From Gnetum montanum (taxonomy: Eukaryota > Streptophyta > Gnetopsida > Gnetales > Gnetaceae), in assembly GCA_015680685.1 (NCBI GenBank), contig MNCI01011128.1, positions 494,837-558,836 of the forward strand: a DNA stretch of 64,000 bases. Reading direction: 5' to 3'. Below the pieces are notes generated by a model. It did no database searches. It saw nothing but the letters and a program-made list of their open reading frames with translations, and was not told where the DNA came from. Below are positions 11,525 through 24,109 of the stretch, piece after piece (the first letter of the stretch is position 1; each line of letters opens with the position of its first letter). A program made the translations under genes and the position numbers.

Positions 11525-12182
11525 TCTTAGAGAAATTCTCTATGAAATGTCGGTAGTAGCCAATGTGTCCAAGGAATGAGCTGACATCTTTAACTATCTT
11601 TGATTGGCATGTGATTCCTTGGATGACCCTTATCTTTTCAAGGTCTACCTTAATCCCTTCTTGAGTAATTCTATGTCCCAATACTAGTCCTTCCTCAATC
11701 ATTAAATGGATTTTTTGCCAACTAAGCCTAATATTTGTTTCAAAACATCTTTTCAAAACTTACTCAAGGTGATCCAGGGCTTGCTCAAATGTAGTCCCAT
11801 AGGTGGAGAAGTCATCAATAAAGACTTCTACCCCACTACCAATTTATTGCTGAAAAATACTAAGGACTAGGTGTTGAAATGTTGTAGGGGCATTGCATAG
11901 ATCAAATGGCATCTTACAATATGCAAAAGTCCCCCAGGGACTCATGAATGTTATCTTGGCCTGATCTTCTCATGCAATTTGGATTTGGTTATAGCCACTA
12001 TAACCATCCAAGAAGCTATAATAGTAATGCTCAGATATGGTGTCCAACACTTGATCCACAAATGACAATGAGAAATGATCTTTAAATGTTGTCATATTCA
12101 ACAACCTAAAGTTAATGTAGACCTGCCACTTACCACCTTTCTTTGGCACAATTACAAGTGGGCTAACCCACTCACTATCCAT
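11525..12182 (-). pseudogene. Element C reverse transcriptase
   Basis: Minus-strand gypsy RT. PLVIVPKKGGKWQVYINFRL and FVDQVLDTISEHYYYSFLDG with GYSGYNQIQIA are at 11970-12180, the catalytic block FIDDFSTYG is near 11810, and the thumb region with LGHIGYYRHFIENFSKIA is at 11530-11590. Conserved positions match the RT of element B. Multiple frame breaks rule out an active enzyme. Confidence 0.87.
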
Positions 12183-12902
12183 GATGGAATAGATGAACCT
12201 TGCCTTGAGGAGTTATTCTATTTTCTCCTTGACGAAATGCTTCAATTTGGGGTTTAGCCACCTCTGCAACTACCTTCTTAGCTTCATGGTTGGGTTGACC
12301 TAAATGCGATGCTAGCACATCCTTGGATTGATTACAGTCAACTTAGGATATGACCAATCAAAGGTTGTTGACCATTTTTTAAATACCTCTAACAACTTTT
12401 CTTTTTGTTCAAGAGCAAGTTAGGCATTGATTATGATCAAATTTCCATTATTTAAAAATGCATACTTCATGCTAGCTGATAGAGTTTTTAACTCTAGGGG
12501 CTCCTGCTTAAAGTTATCAAGGATTTCTAACTCTCCCCAACAGGTATCATCATCTTTATCATCAAAGAGTTGGTGATGAACTTGCTCAAGTTCATTCATG
12601 CTTTTGATCTAGACACATGTCAAGCTCTCAATTGGTTCCATGCATAGTGTGTTGCTATCTAAGTCAACTTTCATTCATTAGGTGCCCTCCTATTTTATGG
12701 CTACTACGTATAGACACCTTTGAACATCTATTTCTTATGCACATTGATTGCATGCTTTGATGAATGTACTTTGAATGGACCAAATTTTCTACATGCAATT
12801 GCACCCATTATCATTGTACATGATGCATGGAATGCTCTTCTTCTCAAATATTTTAAATTCATTTTCCTTGGAGATATTCAAGGAGAGGTCCCTTGTACCC
12901 AT
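12183..12902 (-). other. Element C linker between protease and reverse transcriptase
   Basis: Decayed minus-strand pol linker corresponding to the 5037-5400 part of element B; for example, the stretch near 12540-12610 matches the HHQLSNK-type text there. No conserved enzymatic motif is expected or seen. Confidence 0.5.
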
Positions 12903-13379
12903 TTATGCATCAACCGTGCTTAAGCATGCCCTTCCCATTATGATGGGGAATTCACCTTTGCAGTTCTCAACCTTAATCACCAGAAAATTAGTAGGATAGG
13001 ACCACCCACTAACTATGGTCAAAATGTCTTCCACTAACCTTAAAGGGACAATGATTGACTTTTCTGCTAATTCTAAATAGATGTTGCTCTTCTTAAGAGG
13101 CGGTAGGTTCCAAACCTTGTAAATGTCATGGGAGATGAGATTAACTCCAGAACCAAAATCAAGAAGAGCCTTACATGGCTCATGTCCAGTGATCTGCAAG
13201 TAAATGAGAGAACTCCCTAGGTTAGATCTTTTTGTGGAAAGGTCGTCAACCTTGATCCAACCATAAACAACATGAATTAGCATCACAATGCAAATCTGAG
13301 GTGGTGTTTGGTTTGAAGGACACTCAAGTGTATTTGATGCAAAGGATGATAGTGTTGGAGATGTAGGGTAAGTAGCCAT
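12903..13379 (-). pseudogene. Element C aspartic protease (open 158-codon stretch)
   Basis: The longest clean coding remnant of the left gypsy stack. The active-site region reads CKALLDFGSGVNLISHDIYK (near 13130-13190); the usual D-S-G or D-L-G-A is D-F-G-S, a changed residue directly after the catalytic Asp. The C-terminal block GEFPIIMGRACLSTVDA at 12903-12955 matches the end of retropepsin-like domains in plant gypsy elements. Residues 1-25 are a low-complexity linker from gag. Although open, it is isolated from gag and RT by stops. Confidence 0.85.
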
Positions 13380-15725
13380 ATTAGGTTGTGAGGGTTTGGA
13401 AGGACTATTGGGTTGGAAATATGATCATTTCCTAGAATGATTATCTAAACCACTCGACTAGAAAACCAGTTGTAAATTCATAGCTCTCGTAGCATTTCGT
13501 TGCTATAGCAGTGGAGGAATTTCACTGTGCATGGACGAAGCAAAAGGTAACTAGGTAGAGGGTGGAGGGATGTGTGCAAACACATGTGAAGGATGGTATA
13601 GATATGGATGCTCCCCTTGAGTAGATGATGAATGAGTTCGATCATACTCTAGAGAGTAATAGTGATGTTGGAATGAGGCGTGGCTTGCAGAGCTTCATGG
13701 AGAAATGAGTTACTGAACATAGTACGCATATGGATCTGATTACATGTAAGGGTACTATTATCTTGGCAATGGCATTCTCCACAATTGTGGTTAGTGCCAT
13801 TGTTGGTATTTCTCATATGGTTGTGGTGGAGCTCCACTTGGATAATAAGCTTGTTGTTGTTGGTAGAACTACCTTGGATTGCCTTGAGGATAAGATAATC
13901 ATCTAAGTGCTTGCCTATATGCTAGCCGTGGATTCAGTGCATACACCTTAGACTCTTGTAAGTGTGACACCACAGGGAAACATCCCTTCAAATGTTAATA
14001 TTGATATATGTCACAACTAGTATCATCATTAGAGTCTGTCTCGACAACTTCTTCTATTACAATAGCTTTGCTCATACCTCTCTGGTAGGCACTTTCAGTT
14101 TCCTTTTACCTCTTGCGATTATGATCACTATTATGTTCTTTGGATGCTTCTACAATATTAATAGCAGTTTGGAACTTTTCATTGAAAGAGTCTCATAATT
14201 TGTCAACCTTTGCTAAAATATCAAAAACAAATTTCTATATGGATAAGGTTTTTCTATTTACCACTTCATCAAGTGGTGACTCCTCCTCATCAAAAAATTG
14301 GACCTCCCTTTTCCTAATGAAAGGGTCCCTATTATACTCTTCTACACTTTCCCTTTTTCACAATTCATCTTCTTCTTTTGCTACCTACTCTATCAACCTT
14401 TGGATCTGATGAGCTCTTAGTCCGAATAGTCTCCCTTGGGCATAAATCCCAAGAGTTCTTCTAGTTTATGCTCTGAGACCATCTATGATGTGGAAAAATT
14501 GTTTCCTCTAAGAATATCCATGGCCATGGCATCAGTATAAGAGAGAGTAATATCTACCCATGGTGGCATCCAAGGGTTCATGAGTTCCCTGTTTTCAGCC
14601 TTAGTTTTTCCTTCTCAAACTAGACACTCTAGAGTACATCTAGTATTTGTGGTTAAATAGCTTAAGCATTGTACTCCACTAGCAAATGGATTCTAGCTCT
14701 AAGAACCGATACCAACTTTTAACCTCTTTGATGAGTGTCATGGGAAAAAGCTTGAGTTTTTGCTAATCATTTTCAATGTTCTACAAGGCACAGGCATCAT
14801 GGAAAGCTTGTAGATGTGTTTATGAATCAAAATTGTATCCCCCCTCAAATCTTGGAATATTTTCCATGTCTAAGCACTTGATTTGATTATCATTTACATG
14901 CCGATTTGGGATCTTAACTACCTCTGCAATGTTCAGCATGCTTCGAGTCACCAACAGAGGCTCATCATCATCATGATTTCGTTGTCGTTGATGATGTCCT
15001 CTATTACTCCTTTGATTATTGTGGGCATGGCAATTAGGATTATTGCCTCTCTAGTCACCTCCATCACAATTATTCCTTCTATGATGTCTTTCAAAAGAGG
15101 AAGAAGAAGTAGATGCAAATTAAGAGGAGAAAGAAGGAGGAGGACTACCTTCACCATGAAATCTACCAACTCCCCCTTTGTTATCACGACCACATTCATC
15201 AGTTTTATTTGATCCCTTGCCTTGACTACCATCTTTCCTTGAATCAAAATTGTGGATTGTAGACTATAGATTCAAGGTCACCCCCTCATCTCCAGTAACA
15301 AAGGGTAGAGAATCTTCATGCTGAGAACCCTCAGAGGCAAGGTCCTCATTGTTTTCTTGGTTTAGTAGAAATAAGGAATTGGTGAACTGTTTCCCCTTTG
15401 CATCCACATGATGTCTCTCTTGATGTCGATCTCGCTTATGTTATCTGTCAGTGGGATGGTAGTCCCGAGTGTCATAACCATTCACAAGGTATTCCTCTTG
15501 AAGATCTAAGATGCCTAACTTTTTTAGAGTTTGGGGTAGCATCCTAGGCACAGATTGATCAAGAGGTAATACAATGTTACCTTTCATATCACGCCATCGT
15601 AGTTGCTCATCCTGATGTAGGATGAAGGTGAAATTAGGCACAAGCTCATCTAGATGAGTATATGTCACTTTGCACTCTTGTGGGACCAGCAGTTTTGTAT
15701 CAATTTTCCTGTGAGAAGAAGACAT
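13380..15725 (-). pseudogene. Element C gag
   Basis: Minus-strand gag. It begins with an open stretch of 94 codons at 15441-15725 (CKVTYTHLDELVPNFTFILH, DMKGNIVLPLDQSV), about 130 bases inside the primer site. The central gag domain is decayed at 14400-14880 and the His/Cys-rich tail (HNCGECHCQDN) is at 13649-13837. Element D carries the same start (HLDFTFIFHQN, QGNIVLPLD) at 19454-19669, which fixes the start and direction. Many stops lie in between. Confidence 0.75.
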
Positions 15726-15856
15726 TTTGTAAACAATTAAAGTATCAGTATGCTTTTGTAGTTATATTATTTGGGAATGATATTGACCTTGGGGTTTGTC
15801 CAATAATATTAATGATATCCACTAAACCTAGATAGCACACATTTTAACAAACAAAG

Positions 15857-15874
15857 TCCCTAGCAACGGTGCCA
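15857..15874 (-). other. Primer binding site of element C (tRNA-Asp type)
   Basis: The 18 bases inside the LTR at 15876 match the 3' end of plant tRNA-Asp with three differences, all of the C-to-T or G-to-A type. One base separates it from the LTR. Confidence 0.82.
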
Positions 15875-15875
15875 A

Positions 15876-16800
15876 TGATGAGCGATGAAAGGTACCCCTA
15901 CGCCCAACCATACAAATCACAGAGTGCTCATGTGTAATCCAGTCAAATTTCATGGACTTTATAGTTTTTGGTAGACTAGTCTTCTAGGAAGTGAACCTTG
16001 CCCTAAGGTCATTTGTAGTCTTGCTAATTACACTTGTGAAGCATAATGGTATGGTTAAGTGTGATCGAGGCATATGATTTATCATTTTGTGTTTTATGGC
16101 TTTGGTGCTTAAAGAGAGAGAGGTAGAATAATTTAATGACTAATTTAATTTAACTAACTAACTAGTCTCTAACTAGTCCTAACATAAGAATCCAGTTCTA
16201 CTTTCCGTACATGTCTTAAACCCACGTATCCACTACTAGGTTACCAAGCGCTACACTATTAGGCACACCAAGCTATAACACTACTAGGATTACTAAGTGA
16301 ATACATGTTATGCTTGAAGCAATCGTACTTATGTATTTAATCTATCTAGCTTATCTTGCTTAATTAGATTGATTACTAGAAAACATTAAATAAATAACTA
16401 AAAGCATTAAATGCATGAATAAATATCTAAACTATCCATAATGCTACAAGGTTTATCAAGAAGCTCATCTTTATTGTCGTACACACTATTGTGCTCAAGT
16501 ACAACAATGCTCGAATAAAGATCCATACATTCAATGACTCCTACTATAGGCACTTGGGAAAATATTCTAATTTTCAAATGTAAAAATTGCAAGAGCTCTA
16601 CTACTACTATGAACTTTGATGTCTATAAACATGGCTAAGAGCTCACAATTATAGTTTTTGCTCAACGAATACATCAATGAGGCCCCATCAATGTAGAAAC
16701 GCTACATCGATGCAGCCCCGTCGATGGGGCAACACCACATAAATAGGGCTATGTCAAAGAGGCCACGTTAATGAGGGTCCATCAATGTGACTTATTGATG
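15876..16800 (-). repeat. 5' LTR of element C
   Basis: Family LTR on the minus strand. It starts TGATGAGCGATG with the shared CCCCTACGCCCAACCATAC block. The right end is decayed (ACTTATTGATG near 16789-16800) and grades into protease sequence of element D by about 16812. The U3 tip at 16670-16790 has the GGCCCC/CATCGATG repeat type and a hairpin like that of the solo LTR. It is inserted in the protease region of element D. Confidence 0.7.
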
Positions 16801-16811
16801 GTTATCACCTT

Positions 16812-17200
16812 TCCACTATGATTAGGAACTCTTCCTTATTATTACCTTCATGAATAACTAGAAAATCTGCAAGGTAGGACTAGCCACTAATGGTGGTGAT
16901 CACATCATCTACTTATCATAGTGAAACTATGATGGACTGGTCTACAAGCTATAATTGAATGTTATTCTTCTGCAATGGTGGTAGATTCTAGGCCTAATAC
17001 ATGTCTTGTGAAATCAGGTTCACTCTGAACCCAACATCAAGTAGAGCTTTGTATGGTTTCAACCCTACTACTTAAAGGTAAACTAAGGAACTTCCTAGAT
17101 CTATTTGCTTCTATGGAAGTACTCTTGCCTTTATCTAATGAATGATGGTTTGGGTGCGCATGATAGTTATAATATTTAAGGTTGATGAAGATGGAAGCTT
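16812..17200 (-). pseudogene. Element D protease fragment
   Basis: Minus-strand protease remnant with the active-site block KALLDVGFRVNLISQDM near 17000-17060. The flanking TSD-like boundary at about 16800 is the insertion point of element C. RT and downstream domains of element D were not found in the window. Confidence 0.65.
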
Positions 17201-19680
17201 ATAACTTTTAAGAGTACTAGATATGAATGAGGGATGAGTAGAGGTAATCCTCGTCCTTTGAACCTTCTTGGGACTCGTTCAAAAGACATGTTGTTTCTTT
17301 GATTGTGGTTCACATATGATCATTTCCTCTTACATGTTAATCATCCTCGTTGCACTTTTCTATTGTAGTTGAGATGATAGTTTCCCCTACATAACAAGAG
17401 ATGGCACAGGTGGCAAAGGATTTGGATATTAGTTTGAAGAACCAACTACTGATGGATGCATATACAAGTTTAGTTCGCAATGTTGGTCAATGGTACTCAA
17501 TTGAACAGTATTGTGGAGTTTGAACAATAGCATTACCAAGAGAGATTAAACATTACACAAAGTATCCATATAGATCTAACTACTGATATGGATATTGTTG
17601 GCATGGTGGTGGCATGGCCCATGATTGGGGTTGTTGCCACTATTGATAGTACTACTCTTATGACTACAGTAAAGTTTCATTGGGATGGTATATGGGTTGG
17701 AAGTTTTTCCTATAGTTACCTTGAGGGTAAGGTAACCTTTTAAGCATCTATTTCTTGACAAATCTGGGGTTAAGTACATATTCACCTCTTTCTTGTAAGT
17801 GTGCCATTATTGGATAACATTCCTTGGGATGTTCGTATTAGCATACGGCACATCCTTCCTCATCTTCGAAGCTTGTTTCTAAATACTCAGCCACTAAAGC
17901 CACTTTACCCTTTTGTCTAAAATCTCTCTTCTTTTTACTATTCTTTCCTTTACCAAAGGCTTGCTCTATTTTCTCCTCCACAATCTTCAAGGTTTTTGTA
18001 CATCTTTCATCAACTAAGTCCCACATCTTCACTACTAGTGCTACTATATCGATGACAGATTTATGGATAGGTAAATTTTTCTTCTAACTTACCTTATCCA
18101 AGGTCTCTTCTTCCTATATACCACAAACTCTCGCATCCCTGTTTCTAATAAATGGATCTTTTTTATATTCTATTTTCCTTAACTCACCTTCCTCCTTCGC
18201 CACTTAGCCTGTATTCGATGGGCAGTCATTTTGAATAATCAACCTTGGGCATAAACCCCAAGGGTCTCTTTGGCCTTTTTTCATAACCCATCAACAACGT
18301 GCCTTAGTTATTCTTGTTATGAGAATCCATGGCTTGGGCATCTATGCAATAGTAAGTAAAGTCTACCCATTACCGCATCAAGGGATTCATGGATCCCTTG
18401 CTTCCATCCTTGGATCTATTTCCTTAGATTGAACACCCATTAATAAGTTTGATATTTTTCATGGAAGATCTCTAGCATGGTACTCTATCTTTTGATTGAT
18501 TTTGGTTTAAGTAATTTGTACTAGCTCTCAGCTTCTTTCACAAGTGTCTATGGGAATAACTTCAATTTTTGCCAATCACTTTCAATATTTTGTAGGACAT
18601 AGGCATCATGGAATGCTTGGAGGTGGTGTTGCAGATTAGCATTATAACCACCCTCAAATCTAGACATGTTATTCATGTCAAGCCATTTGATGTGGCTATC
18701 CCTTACATGCCCAGTTGGTATATGTATAGCTTCCTAGATATTAATCATACTATTGGCTTCCATCAAGGGTTCATCATCATGATTGGGTTTGTGAGCTCTA
18801 TTGTAGTGATGTCCCCTTCTGTGCTCATACCTTGCTTGATTCTCTCTTCAATCCCTATGTCTTCTTTGTTCATAGTCTTCATCTTCTTCATCATAGTGCC
18901 TTGGACAATGGTCATGACGATCATGAGTCCTTCTGTCCTCCTTGTCATGGTCTTGGCACCTTTGTCTCCTCCTATTAGAGTCCACTGATGATTGTGAAGA
19001 TGTAGATGAGGTAGTAGGAGAATGATGTCGACTTGTTCTCCTTTGATGACTCTCGTATTCCTTCTTATGGGATTCAGTAGAAACTCTTGGCCTTGAGTTT
19101 TGCCTATACTTGGAGTCAGTTGTCTTGCTTCATGGTGTCTCTGCTAGAGTGGAATGTAATTGAACTTTGATAGGTACTTCAAGTTTCATGATAGGTGTTT
19201 GAGAAAGGCCTCCATAATTCTAATGGAGTTGTTCTGCAATAAATGCATTACCATCTAGTTCTTCCAAGATAATTGAAGTCTTAACCTACTTTCCCTTGCT
19301 ATGTACATGCTTGATTTCCATGGTAGCATCTCTCCTCATCTACTTCTTTGTGGATTCATAAGGCCTTGTCATGTGCTTAGTCACATGGTACCCTTCTTGG
19401 ATCTGGTTCAAGTTCCTTCCCCTTAAGGTAGTTTGAAGCATGTTAAGTGTTGCTCAATCTAGAGGCAAGACTATGTTACCTTGTATGTCTCTCCACCTCA
19501 TTTTGTAGTTTTGATGAAAGATGAAAGTAAAATCTAGATGATAAGGATTAGTATGAGCATATGTGATTTTGGTTTGCATCAGCATCCCCCATTCTTCTTC
19601 ATGACTAATTCTGTCATTACCTCTTGGTAGTTCTTTGGTAGGTGATGATTGATCTTTTAGTGAAGCCATGTTATTATTTT
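17201..19680 (-). pseudogene. Element D gag
   Basis: Minus-strand gag of the same family. The N-terminal open stretch at 19454-19669 (MASLKDQSSPTKEL, QGNIVLPLD) starts about 130 bases inside the primer site, as in element C. The decayed gag domain is at 18230-18690, a lysine-rich stretch with IEEKIEQAFGKGK-like text at 17840-18030, and the tail SGNNPNHGPCHHHANN near 17620-17650. Numerous stops. Confidence 0.72.
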
Positions 19681-19797
19681 TAGATGTTTAATTAAGTGTG
19701 CTTAATTATTTGGAAGTATTAAAAGGTTATGAATTTGACTTTGGATTCCTAATACAATGAACTTTATGAAATCAATTACTTAGCATACATTGACCTA

Positions 19798-19815
19798 TCC
19801 CCAACAACAGCACCA
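19798..19815 (-). other. Primer binding site of element D (tRNA-Asp type)
   Basis: Matches the 3' end of plant tRNA-Asp with four differences, all G-to-A on the + strand. It lies one base from the LTR. Confidence 0.78.
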
Positions 19816-19816
19816 A

Positions 19817-20673
19817 TGATGAGTAGTGGAGAAATCCAACACCCAACCATACAAGTCACAGGCATTCATGCATGACCAAATCGTAATCCATGAATAAGGC
19901 AATGTCAATATGCTAGTAATTAGTTTAAGTTCGAGACTATTGTGTTCTCATGTGAAGCTAGTGAAGTCCCTATGTATGGTTTAGCTCATCATGAGGCATA
20001 TGATATCTAATGTTGATAGGCCATCATTACTCCTAGCAAACATGGTGAAAATGGAAATAATTTCTAAGTCTAAGTAAAATAAGTAACAAGTATATCCTAG
20101 CCTAAGGCGATGGATATTCATTCCTAATTTTCTGCATACATCTTGGGCTTATGTAATCATTACTACCAAGTAACTCATTGCTAGGCAAACCAAGCAATAA
20201 TACTACTGGATTACTAAACAGTCACACTTTATGCTCAAAATCAGTCGTATCCATTCCACATACTAATAACAGTAAGAGTAAAGTGTACTTTGGAAGAGTA
20301 AAACATTAAGCTAGAAAATAGGAAATATTATTCTAAGTAAAACAGAAAACTAGAAGAATACTATAATAGTATGAAATAGCTTGATCTTTATTGCTAGTCA
20401 CACTTATGCCCAAGTACAAGATGTTCGAACAAAGATTCCATTAACTAAATTACACTACATTGCGGGCATTCACACTTCTAATCACTAAGTCTAAGTTCAT
20501 GGAATAAAACTAACAGAGTTCTACTACTAGTGTAATGAAACTTATGTAGATCGTACACCCAAGTATTGTATTTATAGGGCTTCACACATCCTAAGATATC
20601 ATATCAACAATGATGTAGCATGTGCTATGATAGTGTATCCACGATATCATTGATGCAATATCATTGTTTATCA
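19817..20673 (-). repeat. 5' LTR of element D
   Basis: Family LTR on the minus strand starting TGATGAG. A reversed TATA box (TATTTATAGGG) lies near 20573 and the U3 tip is of the GATATC type (20600-20670). The right boundary is set at TTTATCA near 20673 because LINE-derived sequence begins soon after; it is uncertain by tens of bases. Confidence 0.65.
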
Positions 20674-20699
20674 AAAATTAACTTCATAACCAAGCTTGT

Positions 20700-22020
20700 T
20701 GAGCAAAAGAATAATAAATAAAAACATGTTCAATACAATCTTCATGAGAGAAAATTGAACAAATTAGATTATCAAAACCAAGGAGTTATAATTAATGACC
20801 TTTATAAAAGCCTCTATATAATAAAGACTAAGCTAAAAACTATACTTTCAGCTAAACCTTAAGTTTCCATAAGTTCTTAAACTTTTGTATTCAATCCTTT
20901 TCAATATATTGAGTGTTCCATCTATAATTAGGGATATCAAAAGGAGTTTTCTCTCTATCAAACAACCATTGACCTTTTGTAATAGAAACATGAACCATTT
21001 GAACATCATCAAGTCAGACCTAATTATCCCAAAAAAAGATGAGGATTGAGAAAAAGATCCTAAGAAAACTAATAAACACCTATCATGAAGAGCCTAAAAA
21101 AGGTCTTATTTTATTTAAATTGAATTTAGTTTGAAATTCCTCACTACTGTATTAGAGAAAAAATCTTCAATACAAAGAATTCCTTTATGATTAATCCTCT
21201 TAAAGTGAGAATCATAAGCAACTAAAGTACTAGTATTTCTACAACAAGGAGTCCACAAGATAGACATCTCTTTAGTGGAATCTCATAAATGTTGTGAAGG
21301 GTAGTATTGCAAATAAGAATTGATCTGTTGTCAAGCTGTCCAATTCTGTTGAAGCACAACTAATTCTCTAATTTTAATTTTAGCAAAAGCAATAAACCAA
21401 TTTTTCCATTAAGTATTAAACTAAATTTTTTAATTAGCTAGACAATCAAATTTAATTCAATGTCTAATAAAAAATTTTCAACTTTCATCGTCTTGCAAAG
21501 CTCTTAAAATCCATTTGGCAACAAGCAATATTCCTTGACAATAAGTTGAAGGAAATCCGAAACTGCCAACTTTTTTGTAAAGAGTACATAATTCCTAATT
21601 AACTTAAGGAAGTGATGAAGAGTATCATTATTTTCCAAAAAAAAAGATCTAATAAGTTGCTCTAACTACTCATATGATCTTTTAGAAGGAGCCATAAATG
21701 AAGAATAATAAACATGAGTAGATTATAAAATTCTAGGAACAAAAATAAATCTATTTGCTATAGATAATGGTTTGATAATCCACTTATTAATTTTCTAATG
21801 AATTTTATGAAGAACTTTCTCTCAAAAATAAGTGTCAAAAGATAAGGAACAAAAAGAAATACTCAACTAAGTAATAACCTCAAAAGGTTGAATCTAGCTC
21901 CAAAGGAAATTAGAAAGCTCAAAAGAAATACCTCCAAGCTTGGATTTTATAGCATGAGTTTTGTTTCAATTAATAGTAGAACTAAAGGCTTTACAATAAA
22001 CTTGAATACAATAAATAACA
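20700..22020 (-). mobile_element. LINE 3' fragment (plant L1-like), degenerate
   Basis: Minus-strand remnant of the region downstream of reverse transcriptase. Around 21470-21580 the reverse complement reads VGSFGFPSTYCQGILLVAKW, which aligns with KGSLGLLNSFKQRITLVAKW of the LINE at 25469-31183 and with GGLGLINCFN...GKW of the LINE near 61220. No RT core or poly(A) tail is visible and it is full of stops. Confidence 0.6.
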
Positions 22021-23049
22021 ATATTTATCACACCCCAAAATTTTACTTAAGATAATCCATGGTTAATTTACACATAACATAATACTTGGGTATGTGACAT
22101 CATAATGCTTTTAAGTTAAGTAACGGAATCACCATAAGTGTTATAAAACTTAACCAAGTGCATGGTAAAATCAAAAATACACATTTAAGTACTTAAAGTA
22201 GAAATTACATAACTACAAACCAAAGCTTGTAATTAAATTTCTTAACCATGACAAATCCATAATCTTAAAAGAAAGTGAGAATATCCATTAATATATAAGT
22301 TCAAATACATCATGTCCAACATAACATAATCTCAAAGAAAAAAAATTTCTAAAAGTAAGAAAGAAACTTCATTGATCATGCTCCATCATAATCAAGCTCC
22401 TAGCTTGTACCACTTGGATCTTGTACAAATATGCAAGAAGGATCATAAACCTTCTAGTAGAGCTAACTAACTTAGTGCACTTGGAAAAAGTTGTAGAATG
22501 AAGCCATGTATTGCACAAGAACCATCTCAAGATCCATAATATTATAATTCATAATCAATATTGAAAATCCATGATACCCTCCAAATGTCAAAAAATAGGT
22601 TAACCAAAAATGTTCTAGAAATTGACCATTCACAAGAACTAGTTTACTCACAAGGTCTCACCTATCTTTGATGATATCAATGATCCTCCTCAAGGGCTAG
22701 TTGACCAATCCTCACCTAATCTTGGATGAATCAACTATAGAAATAATCTCATGTGGTTCGCCTACCTTCTTTTGTTTTGAATCATGAAACCGGCCATGTG
22801 AACAATCAAAAGTATATTAGAGTTGGCACCTTTAGAGGCCAATTCTAGAATCTAGGATCTAAAATATGAAACTTATAAAAAAATTTCTTGATCACAATTC
22901 ATGGTCTTCTTGTGTTAATAGACTGTAGGTCATGTTGCTCTCGTGGTATATGACCACAATTCATGGTGTCCTTGTGGTATTATTGTTACAACATTCTAAC
23001 TTAGCATATACTTTACCTTTCAAGTTTTTAGTTCCCTATGTCTTTTAAT
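22021..23049. other. Unassigned AT-rich sequence
   Basis: No open frame above noise. It begins with a TATCACACCCC-like motif seen at the ends of some plant LTRs and includes a roughly repeated phrase (CACAATTCATGGT) at 22891 and 22952. Probably decayed retroelement sequence; the family is not recognised. Confidence 0.3.
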
Positions 23050-23553
23050 TTTTAATATAATTAGACTAATTATTTACATTTTCATTATATGATGGTAATT
23101 TAGCAAAATAAATATGATCAGTTTTAAGCATAACATATGATTACTTAGTAACCAAGTAACAATATTACTTAGTATGCCTATTAGTGCATTGCTTGGTGAT
23201 CCTAGCAACAATTATGCTAGCCTAGGATGTGTATGACAAATTAAGAATGAATGCTTATTGCCATTAGGCTAGTCTCGGATTTCTTTGTGTTGTTCATTAG
23301 AATCACTATATAATCTTTATGTTTCACTTTAGCTTGTTGGATGCAAAATAATTTCATATCATGTGTCTTACTTTGGGTAAAACCATATATATTGAATCAT
23401 AACTAACCCAAGTGGGAAGAGAATGATCAGCAATCACATATAAGTTATCTAGTAGCCACACTGGGTCTATTCACAGATACGATCAACTCCCTTGCAATAC
23501 GCGTAACTTGTGTAGTTGGGTATAGGGATTCTTTGTTGCTCATTAGACATTAG
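23050..23553 (+). repeat. Very diverged plus-strand LTR remnant of the Athila/Tat-like family
   Basis: The order of blocks follows the LTR at 35874-36672: TAACCAAGTAAC (near 23148), GCTTGGTGATCCTAG (near 23199), GGATGTGTATGACAAATTAAG, AAGTGGGAAGAGAATGA (near 23411), TTATCTAGTAGCCACA (near 23446), then GTTGGGTATAGGGAT and GCTCATTAGACA at the end. No primer site follows, so it is a solo or fragmentary LTR and probably the oldest copy in the window. Confidence 0.6.
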
Positions 23554-24109
23554 CTTGATTTTCATTGATTAAGCTTCAAATTGTTTTTTTATCCTTAATT
23601 TCAACACATTTTTTCTTTTCTTTAGCATCTTTTTCCTTAAGTATAAAAGGAAAAATATTAAACAAACATCCTTCACAATGATAAAAATGATAAGAATTGG
23701 GAACATTATGATAAGTAATTAGTTAAATGTAAGTCTTTTCATCTACTTGTAGTACTAATTCCTTTATATGGTTACCAAGATTTATTTCAACAAAAAACCA
23801 TCTATGAAAATTAAATGGTATACAAAAAAGATTTTGTATACTTAATGGGACCAAGAAAATGAGCAATTTTCTACTCAACTTTCTGAAAAATTAACAAAAG
23901 ATTAAATAGCTTGACAAAACATGAAACTTTAGAATATTCTTTAGACTAGACATCAAAATTTGGAGTTCTCTTATGAATGATGAACATTGCATGCTTATGT
24001 ATAAAAGATCATATATCTAAGGCACATTGAACTATCAAAGCATTACCTAGCTCAACAAGAAAAAAAAATGAGAATATACCTAGTATAAATGAAACATCAC
24101 ATTATGTAA
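23554..24109. other. AT-rich sequence related to 25320-25452 and 31200-31260
   Basis: Noncoding. The segment at 23580-23700 resembles 25340-25440 (shared TTTTTTCTTTTCCTTA-like and AAACAAACAT-like blocks), and 23697-23746 resembles 31199-31248 (ATAAGAATT...GTAAGTCTTTT). The latter indicates a decayed duplicate of the target region of the LINE at 25469. Confidence 0.4.

Noticed and set aside
14883-15247. Overlapping open frames of about 100 codons on both strands
   Set aside because: ATC/CAT-rich gag linker of element C; isoleucine- and methionine-rich translations are composition artefacts.
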